Positions 7,747 to 15,328 of a DNA stretch of 24,767 nucleotides are shown in pieces. The DNA is taken from the NCBI GenBank assembly GCA_946615965.1, contig CAMOIC010000021.1:1-24767 (forward strand), written 5' to 3'. A model generated the notes under the pieces. That model made no database searches. It saw only the letters and a list, made by a program, of their open reading frames with translations, and was not told the DNA's origin. Origin of the DNA: UBA3700 sp002372775 (GTDB taxonomy: Bacteria; Bacillota; Clostridia; Christensenellales; UBA3700). The position numbers and the translations under genes are program-made. Each line of letters begins with the position of its first letter. The first letter of the stretch is position 1.

Positions 7747-8928
7747 TTATTTCTTGCTTGATTTAGCTTCTTCAGCTTTTCTCTTTTCTAATTCTGAAAT
7801 GAATAATTCCTCATCGATAGGAAGTTGAATTTCCTTTCCTGTCCAAGAAGATAAGTGAATAGCATTAGAGAATGTTAATCCGTTTAAACCTTCTTCATAT
7901 CTTCCGATTAATTTATCTTCATTTCCTAAGATAACATTTGAGAAGTTTCTAATAACATCTGGATGTTGGAATCCCCAGTTCTTAATTAAAATCTTAATAA
8001 CTTCAAATGGAGAATACTTAACAACTGTTGTCTTAGTCTTTGGCTTACCCATGAACACTGTATTAGTTGCAGAGAATTCTGGTTCTGGAACATCATTCTT
8101 TGTGAATTCAAGCTTCATAGATAAATCATTCTTACCAGAGATAACAATCTTACCGCCATCCCCTGAGATTTCTAATCTGTTTGTTCCAGGAGCTTCGTGT
8201 GTAGATGTAATAAATACACCTGTTGCTCCAGATTCAAATTCGCACCATGCTGTAACGTCGTTTTCTACGTTAATCTTTCTACCTACAGTTTTAGCCTTTG
8301 CCCAAACCTTAGTAATCTTTTCACCAGCAAGCCATGTGAATAAGTCTAATTGATGTGGATCTTGGTTAAGAAGAACGCCACCGCCTTCACCTGCCCAAGT
8401 GCCTCTCCAGCCACCTTGATCATAATATGCTTGTGGACGATACCAGTTTGTAATAATCCAAGTAATTCTCTTTAACTTTCCTAAAGCTCCAGAATCAATA
8501 ATCTTCTTAGCTTCTCTATATACTTTATTTGTTCTTTGATTTAATAATAAAGCGCACTTTAATTCTGGCTTTGTCTTTGCAAATTCAACTGTTTCTCTAA
8601 CAGCCTTTGTATAAACACCAGCTGGCTTATCACTCATAACATTAAGATTTGCTTCTAAAGCTGCCTTAACGATTACTGGGTGGAAATAGTGAGGAGTCTC
8701 AACCATAACAGCGTCAACTAAACCGCTCTTAAACATTTCGTTATAATCTTCAAAGATCTTAACGCCTTGTAAATTCTTCTCAGCCCATTCTCTTCTCTCT
8801 TTTGAGATATCACAAATAGCTGCAAGTTCAGCATTCTTATCTAAGCCTTTGAAAATGAACTTTGCATACCAAGTTCCTTGCTTACCAATACCTACGATAC
8901 CATATCTAACTTTCTTAACGTCTGCCAT
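7747..8928 (-). CDS. Gfo/Idh/MocA family oxidoreductase (paralogue A)
   Basis: A 393-residue NAD(P)-dependent sugar dehydrogenase. The Rossmann fold opens with G-I-V-G-I-G-K-Q-G at 10-18. The usual E-K-P at the active-site lysine is D-K-P here (100-102), and the catalytic-type histidine lies in N-Q-D-P-H-Q-L-D (His192). It is a close paralogue of the gene at 9898-11067, sharing W-Y-R, G-G-W-R, G-E-G-G-G and T-N-R-L-E-I blocks in the same order. A longer reading from 8970 is possible, but the ATG at 8928 has AAGGAG six bases upstream and removes 14 non-conserved residues, so I use it. The gene follows the TIM-barrel gene by 13 bases. Members oxidise or reduce sugars, inositols, uronates or glycosides, often at C3. 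Substrate is unknown. Confidence 0.88.
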   Translation of the reverse strand: MADVKKVRYGIVGIGKQGTWYAKFIFKGLDKNAELAAICDISKERREWAEKNLQGVKIFEDYNEMFKSGLVDAVMVETPHYFHPVIVKAALEANLNVMSDKPAGVYTKAVRETVEFAKTKPELKCALLLNQRTNKVYREAKKIIDSGALGKLKRITWIITNWYRPQAYYDQGGWRGTWAGEGGGVLLNQDPHQLDLFTWLAGEKITKVWAKAKTVGRKINVENDVTAWCEFESGATGVFITSTHEAPGTNRLEISGDGGKIVISGKNDLSMKLEFTKNDVPEPEFSATNTVFMGKPKTKTTVVKYSPFEVIKILIKNWGFQHPDVIRNFSNVILGNEDKLIGRYEEGLNGLTFSNAIHLSSWTGKEIQLPIDEELFISELEKRKAEEAKSSKK

Positions 8929-8934
8929 AATATA

Positions 8935-8940
8935 CTCCTT
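8935..8940 (-). promoter_or_regulatory. ribosome binding site fixing the start at 8928
   Basis: AAGGAG on the minus strand, six bases before the ATG at 8926-8928. A start at 8970 would instead overlap the upstream gene by 29 bases with no comparable site. This settles the shorter reading. Confidence 0.8.
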
Positions 8941-8941
8941 T

Positions 8942-9895
8942 TTATTTAATACTTGCTTCTGCATCAGCAATCATCTTTGTTAAGCCGTTATATTGCCAAA
9001 TTACAATTTCTTCTCTTGTTACAGTCTTCCACTTTGGAACACCCATTTCTTTATCTACTCTCGCGAATACTTTATGCCACATATTAATATGTTCAACCTT
9101 GATTAGGGCCGCGATTGGGAATAAGAATCTAATTGGTTTTCTTGCAACTGCATATTTACCTGTATGAGGTTCAAGTGTCATAAAGCCTTTATAATGTCTA
9201 TTTACAACTAAATCATGAATCATGTTTTCGTAATTACCTTCACCATGTCCAATTGGTACTTCAACCTTTTCTTTTGAACAATCCTTAATATGGTAATAAA
9301 CAACATAATCTTTTAACATTTCATATGCTTGTTTTGGATCTGCATCACATTGAATATAGTTAGATGCATCAAAACATAATTGGAATTGAGGATCATTAAT
9401 TTCCTTATAAAGTTTCATAACTCTATCTGGAACATCACCATAGATTCCCTTTTCATTTTCGTGAAGTAAAACAATATCTGTTCCCTTAACTACATCAAGA
9501 TATCCTCTTAATTTCTTTACAACTTCTGGGAAATAAGCATCATAATCACCTTTCTTATCTACACGGAATGAGAAGATTCTAATGTATTTGCAATCCATAA
9601 CCTTAGCAATCTTTACAAGTTCTTGTAGCTTCTTAATTTGAGCTTGATATCCTTCTTCATCATATAAGCCAACTTTACCAATTGGAGAACCAATAGATGA
9701 GAACTTAATGCCATATTCATCAAGAACAGGCTTTACATCCTTCTCAAATTCCTCAACTGTATATGCTGAAATATTTTTTCCATTAACAACTCTTGGGCAT
9801 AAATAATGTTCACCAAGTTTTTTAATTAATTCGCATTGTGTTCTTAAATCACCACTTGCTTCATCATAGAAACCGGAAATCTTAATATCTGACAT
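8942..9895 (-). CDS. sugar phosphate isomerase/epimerase-family TIM-barrel protein
   Basis: A 317-residue protein of the xylose-isomerase-like TIM-barrel superfamily (AP_endonuc_2 type). Metal-site candidates typical of the family are all present: E146 in L-L-H-E-N-E-K, D176 in C-F-D-A-S-N-Y, H202 in Y-H-I-K-D, H217 in P-I-G-H-G-E-G and E242 in T-L-E-P-H. The RBS (AGGAGGT) lies inside the last codons of the preceding dehydrogenase gene, whose stop is two bases from this ATG, so the two are probably translationally coupled. Proteins of this family act as epimerases or isomerases. When paired with Gfo/Idh/MocA dehydrogenases, some act as lyases on 3-keto-glycosides or as C-glycoside deglycosidases. 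That second role is attractive here, flanked by two dehydrogenases, but it is inference. Confidence 0.88.
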   Translation of the reverse strand: MSDIKISGFYDEASGDLRTQCELIKKLGEHYLCPRVVNGKNISAYTVEEFEKDVKPVLDEYGIKFSSIGSPIGKVGLYDEEGYQAQIKKLQELVKIAKVMDCKYIRIFSFRVDKKGDYDAYFPEVVKKLRGYLDVVKGTDIVLLHENEKGIYGDVPDRVMKLYKEINDPQFQLCFDASNYIQCDADPKQAYEMLKDYVVYYHIKDCSKEKVEVPIGHGEGNYENMIHDLVVNRHYKGFMTLEPHTGKYAVARKPIRFLFPIAALIKVEHINMWHKVFARVDKEMGVPKWKTVTREEIVIWQYNGLTKMIADAEASIK

Positions 9896-9897
9896 AG

Positions 9898-11067
9898 TTA
9901 ACCTCCTATTAATTCCCTATCTTCGTCGTCAAGTTCAACTCTTTCTTCGTCGATTTTCTCTTGTAATAATTTTTCATATCTATCTTCATCTAGCGGAATA
10001 GAAATCTCTTCATTTGTCCAACTAGATAAATTTAATGCATTAATAATTGTTAAAGCATTAATACCTTCTTTTAAATCTGCAATAACGATATCCTTATTCT
10101 TTGTTTCAATAGCATTAACAAAGTTCTCTAAGATATTGCATTGTTGTCCACGCAATCCATCTTTAATCATATGTAATAAACCATACGAATAAGAATGAGT
10201 CACACTGCGCTTATCTTTCTTGTTACCATAATCTCTTTTAGCTCTTCTATTAACATCTTCTTCGCTCATCTTATTAATAGAATATTTCATCTTGAATCTT
10301 TCAATAACGATTCTTCCTTTATCTCCTGCAATCTCAAGTCTATTAGTTCCTGGGATTTCATGAGTTGAAGCCGTGAATACACAATCAAAATCATCGCCAA
10401 ATCTCATTATTGAAGTAACATCATTTTCTGTTGTAATCCTTCTTCCTACTGTCTTATGGTAAGACTTAACCATTGTAGGCATTCCAACAAGCCATTGAAG
10501 AATATCTAATTGATGAACACATTGATTTATTAAAGTGCCGCCACCTTCTCCAGTCCAGCTTGCTCTCCAACCACCCATGTTGTAATAGAATTGTGATCTA
10601 TACCAGTCCGTGATTGTGAAATTAACTCTTTGAATTTTTCCAATTGATCCATTCGAAATTAATTCTTTTGCCTTTTTGTACATTCTATTTGTTCTTTGGT
10701 TGTACATCATTTCGCAAATAAGATTTGGCTTTTCATCTCTTTTTGAGATAAGTTCCTTAGCCTTCTTAATTGTTACTGAAATTGGTTTTTCACAAAGAAC
10801 ATTAATATCTTTATCTAGGCATGCAATTGCAATATCCACATGTGAATAATGAGGAGTTGCAATAACAACTGCATCTAGCTTTTCATTTGCTAACATTTCT
10901 TTATAATCGTTGTAGGCCTTAACTTTTAAACTTTGAGATACTTTATTAGCCTTTTGATGGTCCGTATCACAAATAGCAACAAGATTTGCATTCTTGACTC
11001 TCTTTGCCAAGTTTAATGCATGTCTTGAACCCATTCTACCTACGCCGATAACCGCAATATTAACCAT
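9898..11067 (-). CDS. Gfo/Idh/MocA family oxidoreductase (paralogue B)
   Basis: A 389-residue dehydrogenase with Rossmann motif G-V-G-R-M-G at 8-13, E-K-P at 93-95 and histidine H185 in N-Q-C-V-H-Q-L-D. It is a paralogue of the gene at 7747-8928, with closely similar blocks from residue 150 to 260 and a shared C-terminal pattern (S-S-W-T, then I-P-L-D-E). At the position two before the histidine it has Cys183 where paralogue A has Asp190, so the two probably differ in substrate or direction. It carries an extra basic stretch around 275-290 (R-R-A-K-R and K-K-D-K-R-S). The RBS is AAGGGG before the ATG. It lies nine bases after the GDPD-like gene and two before the TIM-barrel gene. One paralogue oxidising and the other reducing would suit a redox-neutral glycoside-cleaving cycle, which is a hypothesis. 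Confidence 0.88.
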   Translation of the reverse strand: MVNIAVIGVGRMGSRHALNLAKRVKNANLVAICDTDHQKANKVSQSLKVKAYNDYKEMLANEKLDAVVIATPHYSHVDIAIACLDKDINVLCEKPISVTIKKAKELISKRDEKPNLICEMMYNQRTNRMYKKAKELISNGSIGKIQRVNFTITDWYRSQFYYNMGGWRASWTGEGGGTLINQCVHQLDILQWLVGMPTMVKSYHKTVGRRITTENDVTSIMRFGDDFDCVFTASTHEIPGTNRLEIAGDKGRIVIERFKMKYSINKMSEEDVNRRAKRDYGNKKDKRSVTHSYSYGLLHMIKDGLRGQQCNILENFVNAIETKNKDIVIADLKEGINALTIINALNLSSWTNEEISIPLDEDRYEKLLQEKIDEERVELDDEDRELIGG

Positions 11068-11076
11068 TCTTTCCCC

Positions 11077-11709
11077 TTATTTATTTTTATTTAATATTGA
11101 TCTTGCAACAAGTGGTAAATTAGTTGTGATATTACCATCAACAATTGGTACTAGTTGCAATAATTTTTCCACCTTATCTACTGTAAAAACACTAAGTCTT
11201 AAATTATTAGCTCTACATGTTTCTACGAATTTTCCGTTTACTTTGCGCCAGCTTAAATTAATACCAGCAAAATGAGGGTTATGATAACTATCTATTCTTT
11301 CTTTAATTGCTGCAACATTCTTTGTCTTATACTTAAGTCCAATAATCTTATTAAACCAAGCTTCGCCACAATCTATAATGTCGCTTTCTTTTTCTGAAAC
11401 ACAGCCTGTAAATATTAATTGGTTTTCCATGCCCATACTCTTAGCAAGCTTTATAACTTCGCCTACTAATCCATGTTGCTTTAAATCACAATTAATCTTT
11501 ATTCCTTTTTCTTTTACAAGTTTAAAGACTTCTCTTAGTCTAATCTTTTTGTAGCATGTAAATGGTGCTGGTATATGACTTATGTACATAATTCCAAAGT
11601 GTTTATAAACGTCAACCTCAATAGCATCGCATTCATAAACATCAATATTGTTTAAGAAACTAAAAGTATTTCTACCAGATCCGAAAGAACCGCCGTGTGC
11701 AGTAATCAT
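11077..11709 (-). CDS. glycerophosphodiester phosphodiesterase-like protein
   Basis: A 210-residue cytoplasmic protein with GDPD-type TIM-barrel motifs: N-terminal H5-G-G (usually H-R-G), E31-x-D33 in I-E-V-D-V-Y, and H45 in Y-I-S-H, the second catalytic histidine. A strand I-N-C-D-L-K near 73-78 matches the D-x-K strand of the family. It is shorter than usual (about 240-300 residues) and the Arg of H-R-G is replaced by Gly, so activity or substrate may differ from true glycerophosphodiesterases. The final T-T-N-L-P segment corresponds to the family's usual closing T-D-x-P motif. The RBS (AAGGGG at about 11722-11727) is 12 bases from the ATG, rather far. It sits between the PHP hydrolase and a dehydrogenase, suggesting removal of a phosphodiester substituent from the imported compound. 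That role is inferred. Confidence 0.7.
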   Translation of the reverse strand: MITAHGGSFGSGRNTFSFLNNIDVYECDAIEVDVYKHFGIMYISHIPAPFTCYKKIRLREVFKLVKEKGIKINCDLKQHGLVGEVIKLAKSMGMENQLIFTGCVSEKESDIIDCGEAWFNKIIGLKYKTKNVAAIKERIDSYHNPHFAGINLSWRKVNGKFVETCRANNLRLSVFTVDKVEKLLQLVPIVDGNITTNLPLVARSILNKNK

Positions 11710-11730
11710 TTTAAAATATAACCCCTTTTA

Positions 11731-12690
11731 TTATTTTATATAAAATGGACTTAGTATCGCTACATCACCATCTATACCATCTACAGTTCCATATAGTTCT
11801 ACTCTAAAGTAACCTTTATCAAACTCAACAGGTACAGATATCTTTTCACCTGACCATTTTCTTGCAAGGTATAACTTGTTGTTCTTGTAGAACCTCATTC
11901 CTTTTATTTCACAACTATAGTATTTAGCATATTCATCTACTACATTTGCAGAAATAACAATTTCACCTTCGCCACTTGGAAGACTATCTCCAAGATTGTA
12001 ATCATTGCCATATCTTACAGCTTTGCAATCAATCTCAATACCCATAGAAATATAAGTGTGAGATTTCTCTATAGCCTTTAATATCTTTTCTTCTGTTAGA
12101 TCGCCAACTACACCAACATATGTATATGCAATTGCAGGACAACCTTCATCTCTTGTATGCCAATCAAAACCATATACAGGCGCAATCTTGTAGCCTTGGT
12201 CTAACAAGCTTATCCACTCTTCCTTTGTTTGTTTAGATTCAAAAGAAGCTTGTGGCATATAGTGTGACCAAACTTCATATGATGTCACATTGCTCCAATC
12301 TTTTAGCTTAAATAAGAATCTACATTCAGAACAGAATGGAGTTCCTATTCTTTTTGGATGGGCCACTGTGACTAGGTCGTTTTTATCTCTTGCTCCTTTT
12401 AATATTTCATCAATATTATCTAGAGTGATATCTCTCCAGTCGATATGGCTATTGCCACCTGTTACCACTATATGTCCCCAGAATGTTGTTAATTCAATTC
12501 CAGGAATTACTATTAACTTTTTCTTCTTTCCGTATGCAACAGCCTCTGCAACAGAGCTTGTAGTATTGTGATCAGTAAGAGCAATTGCTTCATATTTCCT
12601 GTCTAGTGCATTATCTACAAGGTCAGTAGGAAGCATATCTCCATCTGATGCAATTGTATGGGTATGTAATTCAACCTTATGCCATTTCAT
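11731..12690 (-). CDS. PHP-domain metallohydrolase, CehA/McbA type (catalytic part)
   Basis: A 319-residue PHP-superfamily hydrolase with a full set of metal-binding residues: H9-x-H11 in E-L-H-T-H-T, D16, D40-H41-N42, E66 in P-G-I-E, H111 in V-A-H-P, and D176-x-H178 in G-F-D-W-H. The W-G-H-I segment (71-74) is typical of the CehA/McbA group. The catalytic domain ends near 225, and a small strand-rich domain follows (about 235-319). In that group a beta-sandwich domain normally precedes the PHP domain in one chain. Here it is the separate ORF just upstream, in the same frame, separated by a TAA and one codon. The PHP ORF has its own RBS (GGGGAG at 12697-12702), six bases before the ATG. Members hydrolyse esters, carbamates or phosphoesters. 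Substrate here is unknown. Confidence 0.82.
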   Translation of the reverse strand: MKWHKVELHTHTIASDGDMLPTDLVDNALDRKYEAIALTDHNTTSSVAEAVAYGKKKKLIVIPGIELTTFWGHIVVTGGNSHIDWRDITLDNIDEILKGARDKNDLVTVAHPKRIGTPFCSECRFLFKLKDWSNVTSYEVWSHYMPQASFESKQTKEEWISLLDQGYKIAPVYGFDWHTRDEGCPAIAYTYVGVVGDLTEEKILKAIEKSHTYISMGIEIDCKAVRYGNDYNLGDSLPSGEGEIVISANVVDEYAKYYSCEIKGMRFYKNNKLYLARKWSGEKISVPVEFDKGYFRVELYGTVDGIDGDVAILSPFYIK

Positions 12691-12693
12691 AAA

Positions 12694-13149
12694 TTACTCC
12701 CCAGAAACAATAATATGAATATCTACATCATCAGTTAAAATTGCATTCATACTTGATGTAATATTCCATGTTCCTTTTACTATTTTTGCAGGCATAAATC
12801 CAAAAGAGGATTTTTCCTCACTGATCTCCAAAATTTGATGAGGATTATGCTTATGCTTTGTGCCTAAGTATCCGTCTTTAGGAGAATCAATACTCCAAGA
12901 AATATGGTTTGCAAGAGGTATTGCTTTAGCAAGTTCCTTATCAGGTAAAAAATCTTCTTCAAATCCAACATCCTTAATTCTTTGTTTCATAAGTTGCATA
13001 CACTTTGAAACATCTTCAAGGTATTTTGGAGAATAAGAAACATCAAAAACGAGTTTAGAATATTCCTTATTAACTTCAAAAGATCTGTTTATATGAGTCT
13101 TCGTGTCACTTGATGTAACATGAATATCAAACCTTGCTATCTCTTCCAT
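12694..13149 (-). CDS. separate beta-sandwich N-terminal domain of a CehA/McbA-type protein
   Basis: A 151-residue protein, not a recognised stand-alone family. It matches by pattern the N-terminal domain of CehA/McbA-type PHP proteins: Y-S-K-L-V-F-D-V-S-Y-S-P-K-Y near 30-43, a long loop, H-I-S-W-S-I and D-G-Y-L-G in the middle, then P-A-K-I-V-K-G-T-W-N-I followed by a final strand. In those proteins the same G-x-W strand leads directly into the W-x-x-x-x-L-H-x-H start of the PHP domain, which is how the next ORF begins. The stop (TAA, 12694-12696) is in frame with that ORF. Its own start has only a weak RBS (AAGAAG within the end of the preceding gene), so translational coupling through the two-base gap is likely. 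A structural subunit of the PHP enzyme is the most likely role. Confidence 0.6.
   Translation of the reverse strand: MEEIARFDIHVTSSDTKTHINRSFEVNKEYSKLVFDVSYSPKYLEDVSKCMQLMKQRIKDVGFEEDFLPDKELAKAIPLANHISWSIDSPKDGYLGTKHKHNPHQILEISEEKSSFGFMPAKIVKGTWNITSSMNAILTDDVDIHIIVSGE
12697..12702 (-). promoter_or_regulatory. internal RBS permitting separate translation of the PHP part
   Basis: GGGGAG on the minus strand encodes the last Gly-Glu of the upstream ORF and lies six bases before the ATG at 12690, with the TAA stop between them. It allows termination-reinitiation, so the split need not inactivate the enzyme. Confidence 0.65.
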
Positions 13150-13151
13150 TA

Positions 13152-14450
13152 TTACTTCTTTATATCTGGAATCTCAGACATATCAACCTTGATTCCACCG
13201 TTTAATCTTGATTTTTCTGCAGCTGCTACAATTCTATGGCTTTCAATTGTATCCTTTATCCAAGTGTATTGACCATTTGGATCAATTTCTCCTCTTACTA
13301 AATCAATAGTTGCTTTAATAACACCTTGGTCACCACCGAAGTGTCCCTTAATAACTGGTATTAAGTTAACAATAATCTTCTTTGGCTTCTTACCAAATAA
13401 TTGAAGTGTTAAAACGCTACCACTATCATCAGCAATTAAGAATCCATTTGTACCATGAATTTCTGTATGTCTATGGTCTTTCTCATTGAAAGCATTAACA
13501 TTAAGCATAACCTTAACGCCGTTTTCCATTTCCATATTTACAGTTTGACAGTCAACTACGTTGTTATCGCACTTAAATACACATCTTGACCAAAGTTTTC
13601 CTCTCTCGTCATTCTTTAATGCATTTAAGATATCTTCCTTTTCGTTTGAGATACAGAATGCATATGGCTTCCACTTATACTTCTTCTTTTCCCAACCAAA
13701 AGGCTTTTTCTTTCTACCTACATATTGATATGTAGCTTCGAAATTACATGTATCTTTATGTGGACAATCAAAACATGTTGCTGTTGCACCTTCTGGAGCA
13801 TTTTCTTCTTTGAAGAAATTTAATGAACCATAAGATGAAACACTCTTACATTTGCTTCCAGCATACCAATACATTAAATCCATATCATGACAGCACTTAG
13901 CAAGAAGTAATGGACTTGTTTCTTCTTCTCTTCTCCAGTTACCTCTTACATAGCTATGGCAGAAATGCCAATATGCAACGTCTTCGTCATGATTAATAAG
14001 GATAATCTTTCCTAAAATACCAGAATCAATTATTTCTTTAATCTTCTTATAGTAATGTGCATATCTTAATACGTGACAAACCAAGATCTTACAACCTTGC
14101 TTTCTTGCGTATTCTTCCATTTCCAAACATTCTTCAATATTTGGAGAAAGTGGCTTTTCAATCATTAAATTGTAGCCTAAAGCTAAAGCTTTCATAGCAT
14201 GACCATAATGGTCCTTATCTTGAGTAGCAATTACCATAGTATCTGCAACTTTACCAAGTCCGAAGAACTTATCTTCATCTGTAAAGCACATATCATCTGG
14301 AACTCCCCAAGAGCCCTTAACCTTATCTATCTTTGCTTGGTATTTATCACAAATGGCAACAATCTTAACACCTTGTTGAGCAGCTAAGTGTCCACCATAA
14401 TTCTTACCACGATTTCCTAGCCCTAAAATTGCAACTTTTACTTCTTTCAT
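13152..14450 (-). CDS. Gfo/Idh/MocA family oxidoreductase with cysteine cluster
   Basis: A 432-residue dehydrogenase with Rossmann motif L-G-L-G-N-R-G at 9-15, E98-K-P, and H188 in A-K-C-C-H-D-M-D. It belongs to a different subfamily from the two shorter paralogues downstream. It has an inserted loop of about 50 residues at 222-270 containing C226-x-x-C229-x5-C235 and a later C266, plausibly a zinc or other metal knot. The loop is very basic after the cluster (R-K-K-K-P, E-K-K-K-Y-K-W-K). Similar C-x-x-C-P loops occur in a branch of this family, so it is not unique. It is the first gene after the five glucuronate genes, 30 bases downstream of uxuB, with RBS AAAGGAA. Likely substrate is a sugar, glycoside or uronate, but this is not determined. 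Confidence 0.85.
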   Translation of the reverse strand: MKEVKVAILGLGNRGKNYGGHLAAQQGVKIVAICDKYQAKIDKVKGSWGVPDDMCFTDEDKFFGLGKVADTMVIATQDKDHYGHAMKALALGYNLMIEKPLSPNIEECLEMEEYARKQGCKILVCHVLRYAHYYKKIKEIIDSGILGKIILINHDEDVAYWHFCHSYVRGNWRREEETSPLLLAKCCHDMDLMYWYAGSKCKSVSSYGSLNFFKEENAPEGATATCFDCPHKDTCNFEATYQYVGRKKKPFGWEKKKYKWKPYAFCISNEKEDILNALKNDERGKLWSRCVFKCDNNVVDCQTVNMEMENGVKVMLNVNAFNEKDHRHTEIHGTNGFLIADDSGSVLTLQLFGKKPKKIIVNLIPVIKGHFGGDQGVIKATIDLVRGEIDPNGQYTWIKDTIESHRIVAAAEKSRLNGGIKVDMSEIPDIKK

Positions 14451-14480
14451 AATTAATTCCTTTATACACCTTTTTATCTA

Positions 14481-15317
14481 TTAAACACCTGAGTAAGCAG
14501 AGAAACCACCATCGATAGGAATAACAACACCAGTAACGAATCCTGATGCGCTCTTATCAGATAACCACATTGTAGTTCCTAATAATTCTTCTACTTCACC
14601 AAATCTTCTCATTGGAGTACCAGCTAAAATCTTGCCAGTTCTTGGAGTTGGAGTACCATCAGCATTGAATAATAATCCTCTATTTTGGTTTGTAACGAAG
14701 AATCCTGGAGCAATAGCATTTACTCTAATGTTTGCACCAGCAAAGTGAACAGCAAGCCATTGTGTGAAGTTAGAAACAGCAGCCTTAGCACCAGAGTATG
14801 CAGGGATCTTTGTTAGAGGTCTATAAGCGTTCATTGAAGAAATATTAATAACGCTACCACCATTGTCTAACATATCTTTTGCAAATACTTGAGTTGTTAA
14901 GAAAGCACCTAAGAAATTAATCTTAAATACGAAATCTACACCACTTGGATCTAAGTCAAAGAATGAAACCTTTGTTGGATCGTCAATATCTGCTTTGTCA
15001 AAATATTCATTTGTTGTTGTTCCTTTTGGATTATTACCACCAGCACCATTAATTAAAATTGTGCACTTTCCTAAATCCTTAAGGATTTGTTGATGAGCTG
15101 CTTCGATAGATTCCTTTTCTAAGCAGTTAACACCATATGCCTTAGCAATAAAACCTTCAGCAGTGATTTCATCAGCAACCTTTTGAGCTGCTTCAACTTT
15201 TAAATCTAGAACAGCAACCTTAGCACCATTCTTTGCGTATTCTTTTGCCATAGCGCCACATATAACGCCACCACCAGCTGTAATAACTACAACTTCTCCA
15301 CTCATATCAACTTTCAT
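14481..15317 (-). CDS. uxuB: D-fructuronate (mannonate) reductase, SDR type
   Basis: Reduces D-fructuronate to D-mannonate with NAD(P)H in the glucuronate pathway. It is a 278-residue classical short-chain dehydrogenase, like the Bacillus UxuB (YjmF) type and unlike the long-chain E. coli UxuB. The cofactor motif T-A-G-G-G-V-I-C-G is at 13-21 and N-G-A-G-G at 90-94. Catalytic S161, Y174 and K178 lie in I-S-S-M-N-A-Y and the Y-S-G-A-K motif, and P-G-F-F-V-T-N is at 204-210. The pathway context (uxuA 11 bases upstream, then uxaC, kdgK, kdgA) makes this assignment much firmer than the fold alone. RBS AGGAG is seven bases from the ATG. An alternative would be another uronate or gluconate oxidoreductase. 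Confidence 0.88.
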   Translation of the reverse strand: MKVDMSGEVVVITAGGGVICGAMAKEYAKNGAKVAVLDLKVEAAQKVADEITAEGFIAKAYGVNCLEKESIEAAHQQILKDLGKCTILINGAGGNNPKGTTTNEYFDKADIDDPTKVSFFDLDPSGVDFVFKINFLGAFLTTQVFAKDMLDNGGSVINISSMNAYRPLTKIPAYSGAKAAVSNFTQWLAVHFAGANIRVNAIAPGFFVTNQNRGLLFNADGTPTPRTGKILAGTPMRRFGEVEELLGTTMWLSDKSASGFVTGVVIPIDGGFSAYSGV

Positions 15318-15328
15318 ACTTATCTCTC

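Noticed and set aside
8929..8970. Longer N-terminus of the dehydrogenase ending at 7747
   Set aside because: The extra 14 residues are not conserved-looking and overlap the previous gene. The ATG at 8928 has a strong, correctly spaced RBS directly before the Rossmann start.
12694..13149. Identity as the small beta subunit of C-glycoside deglycosidase (DgpB/CarB-like)
   Set aside because: Size and neighbourhood are suggestive, but its motifs and in-frame adjacency to the PHP ORF fit the CehA/McbA N-terminal domain much better.
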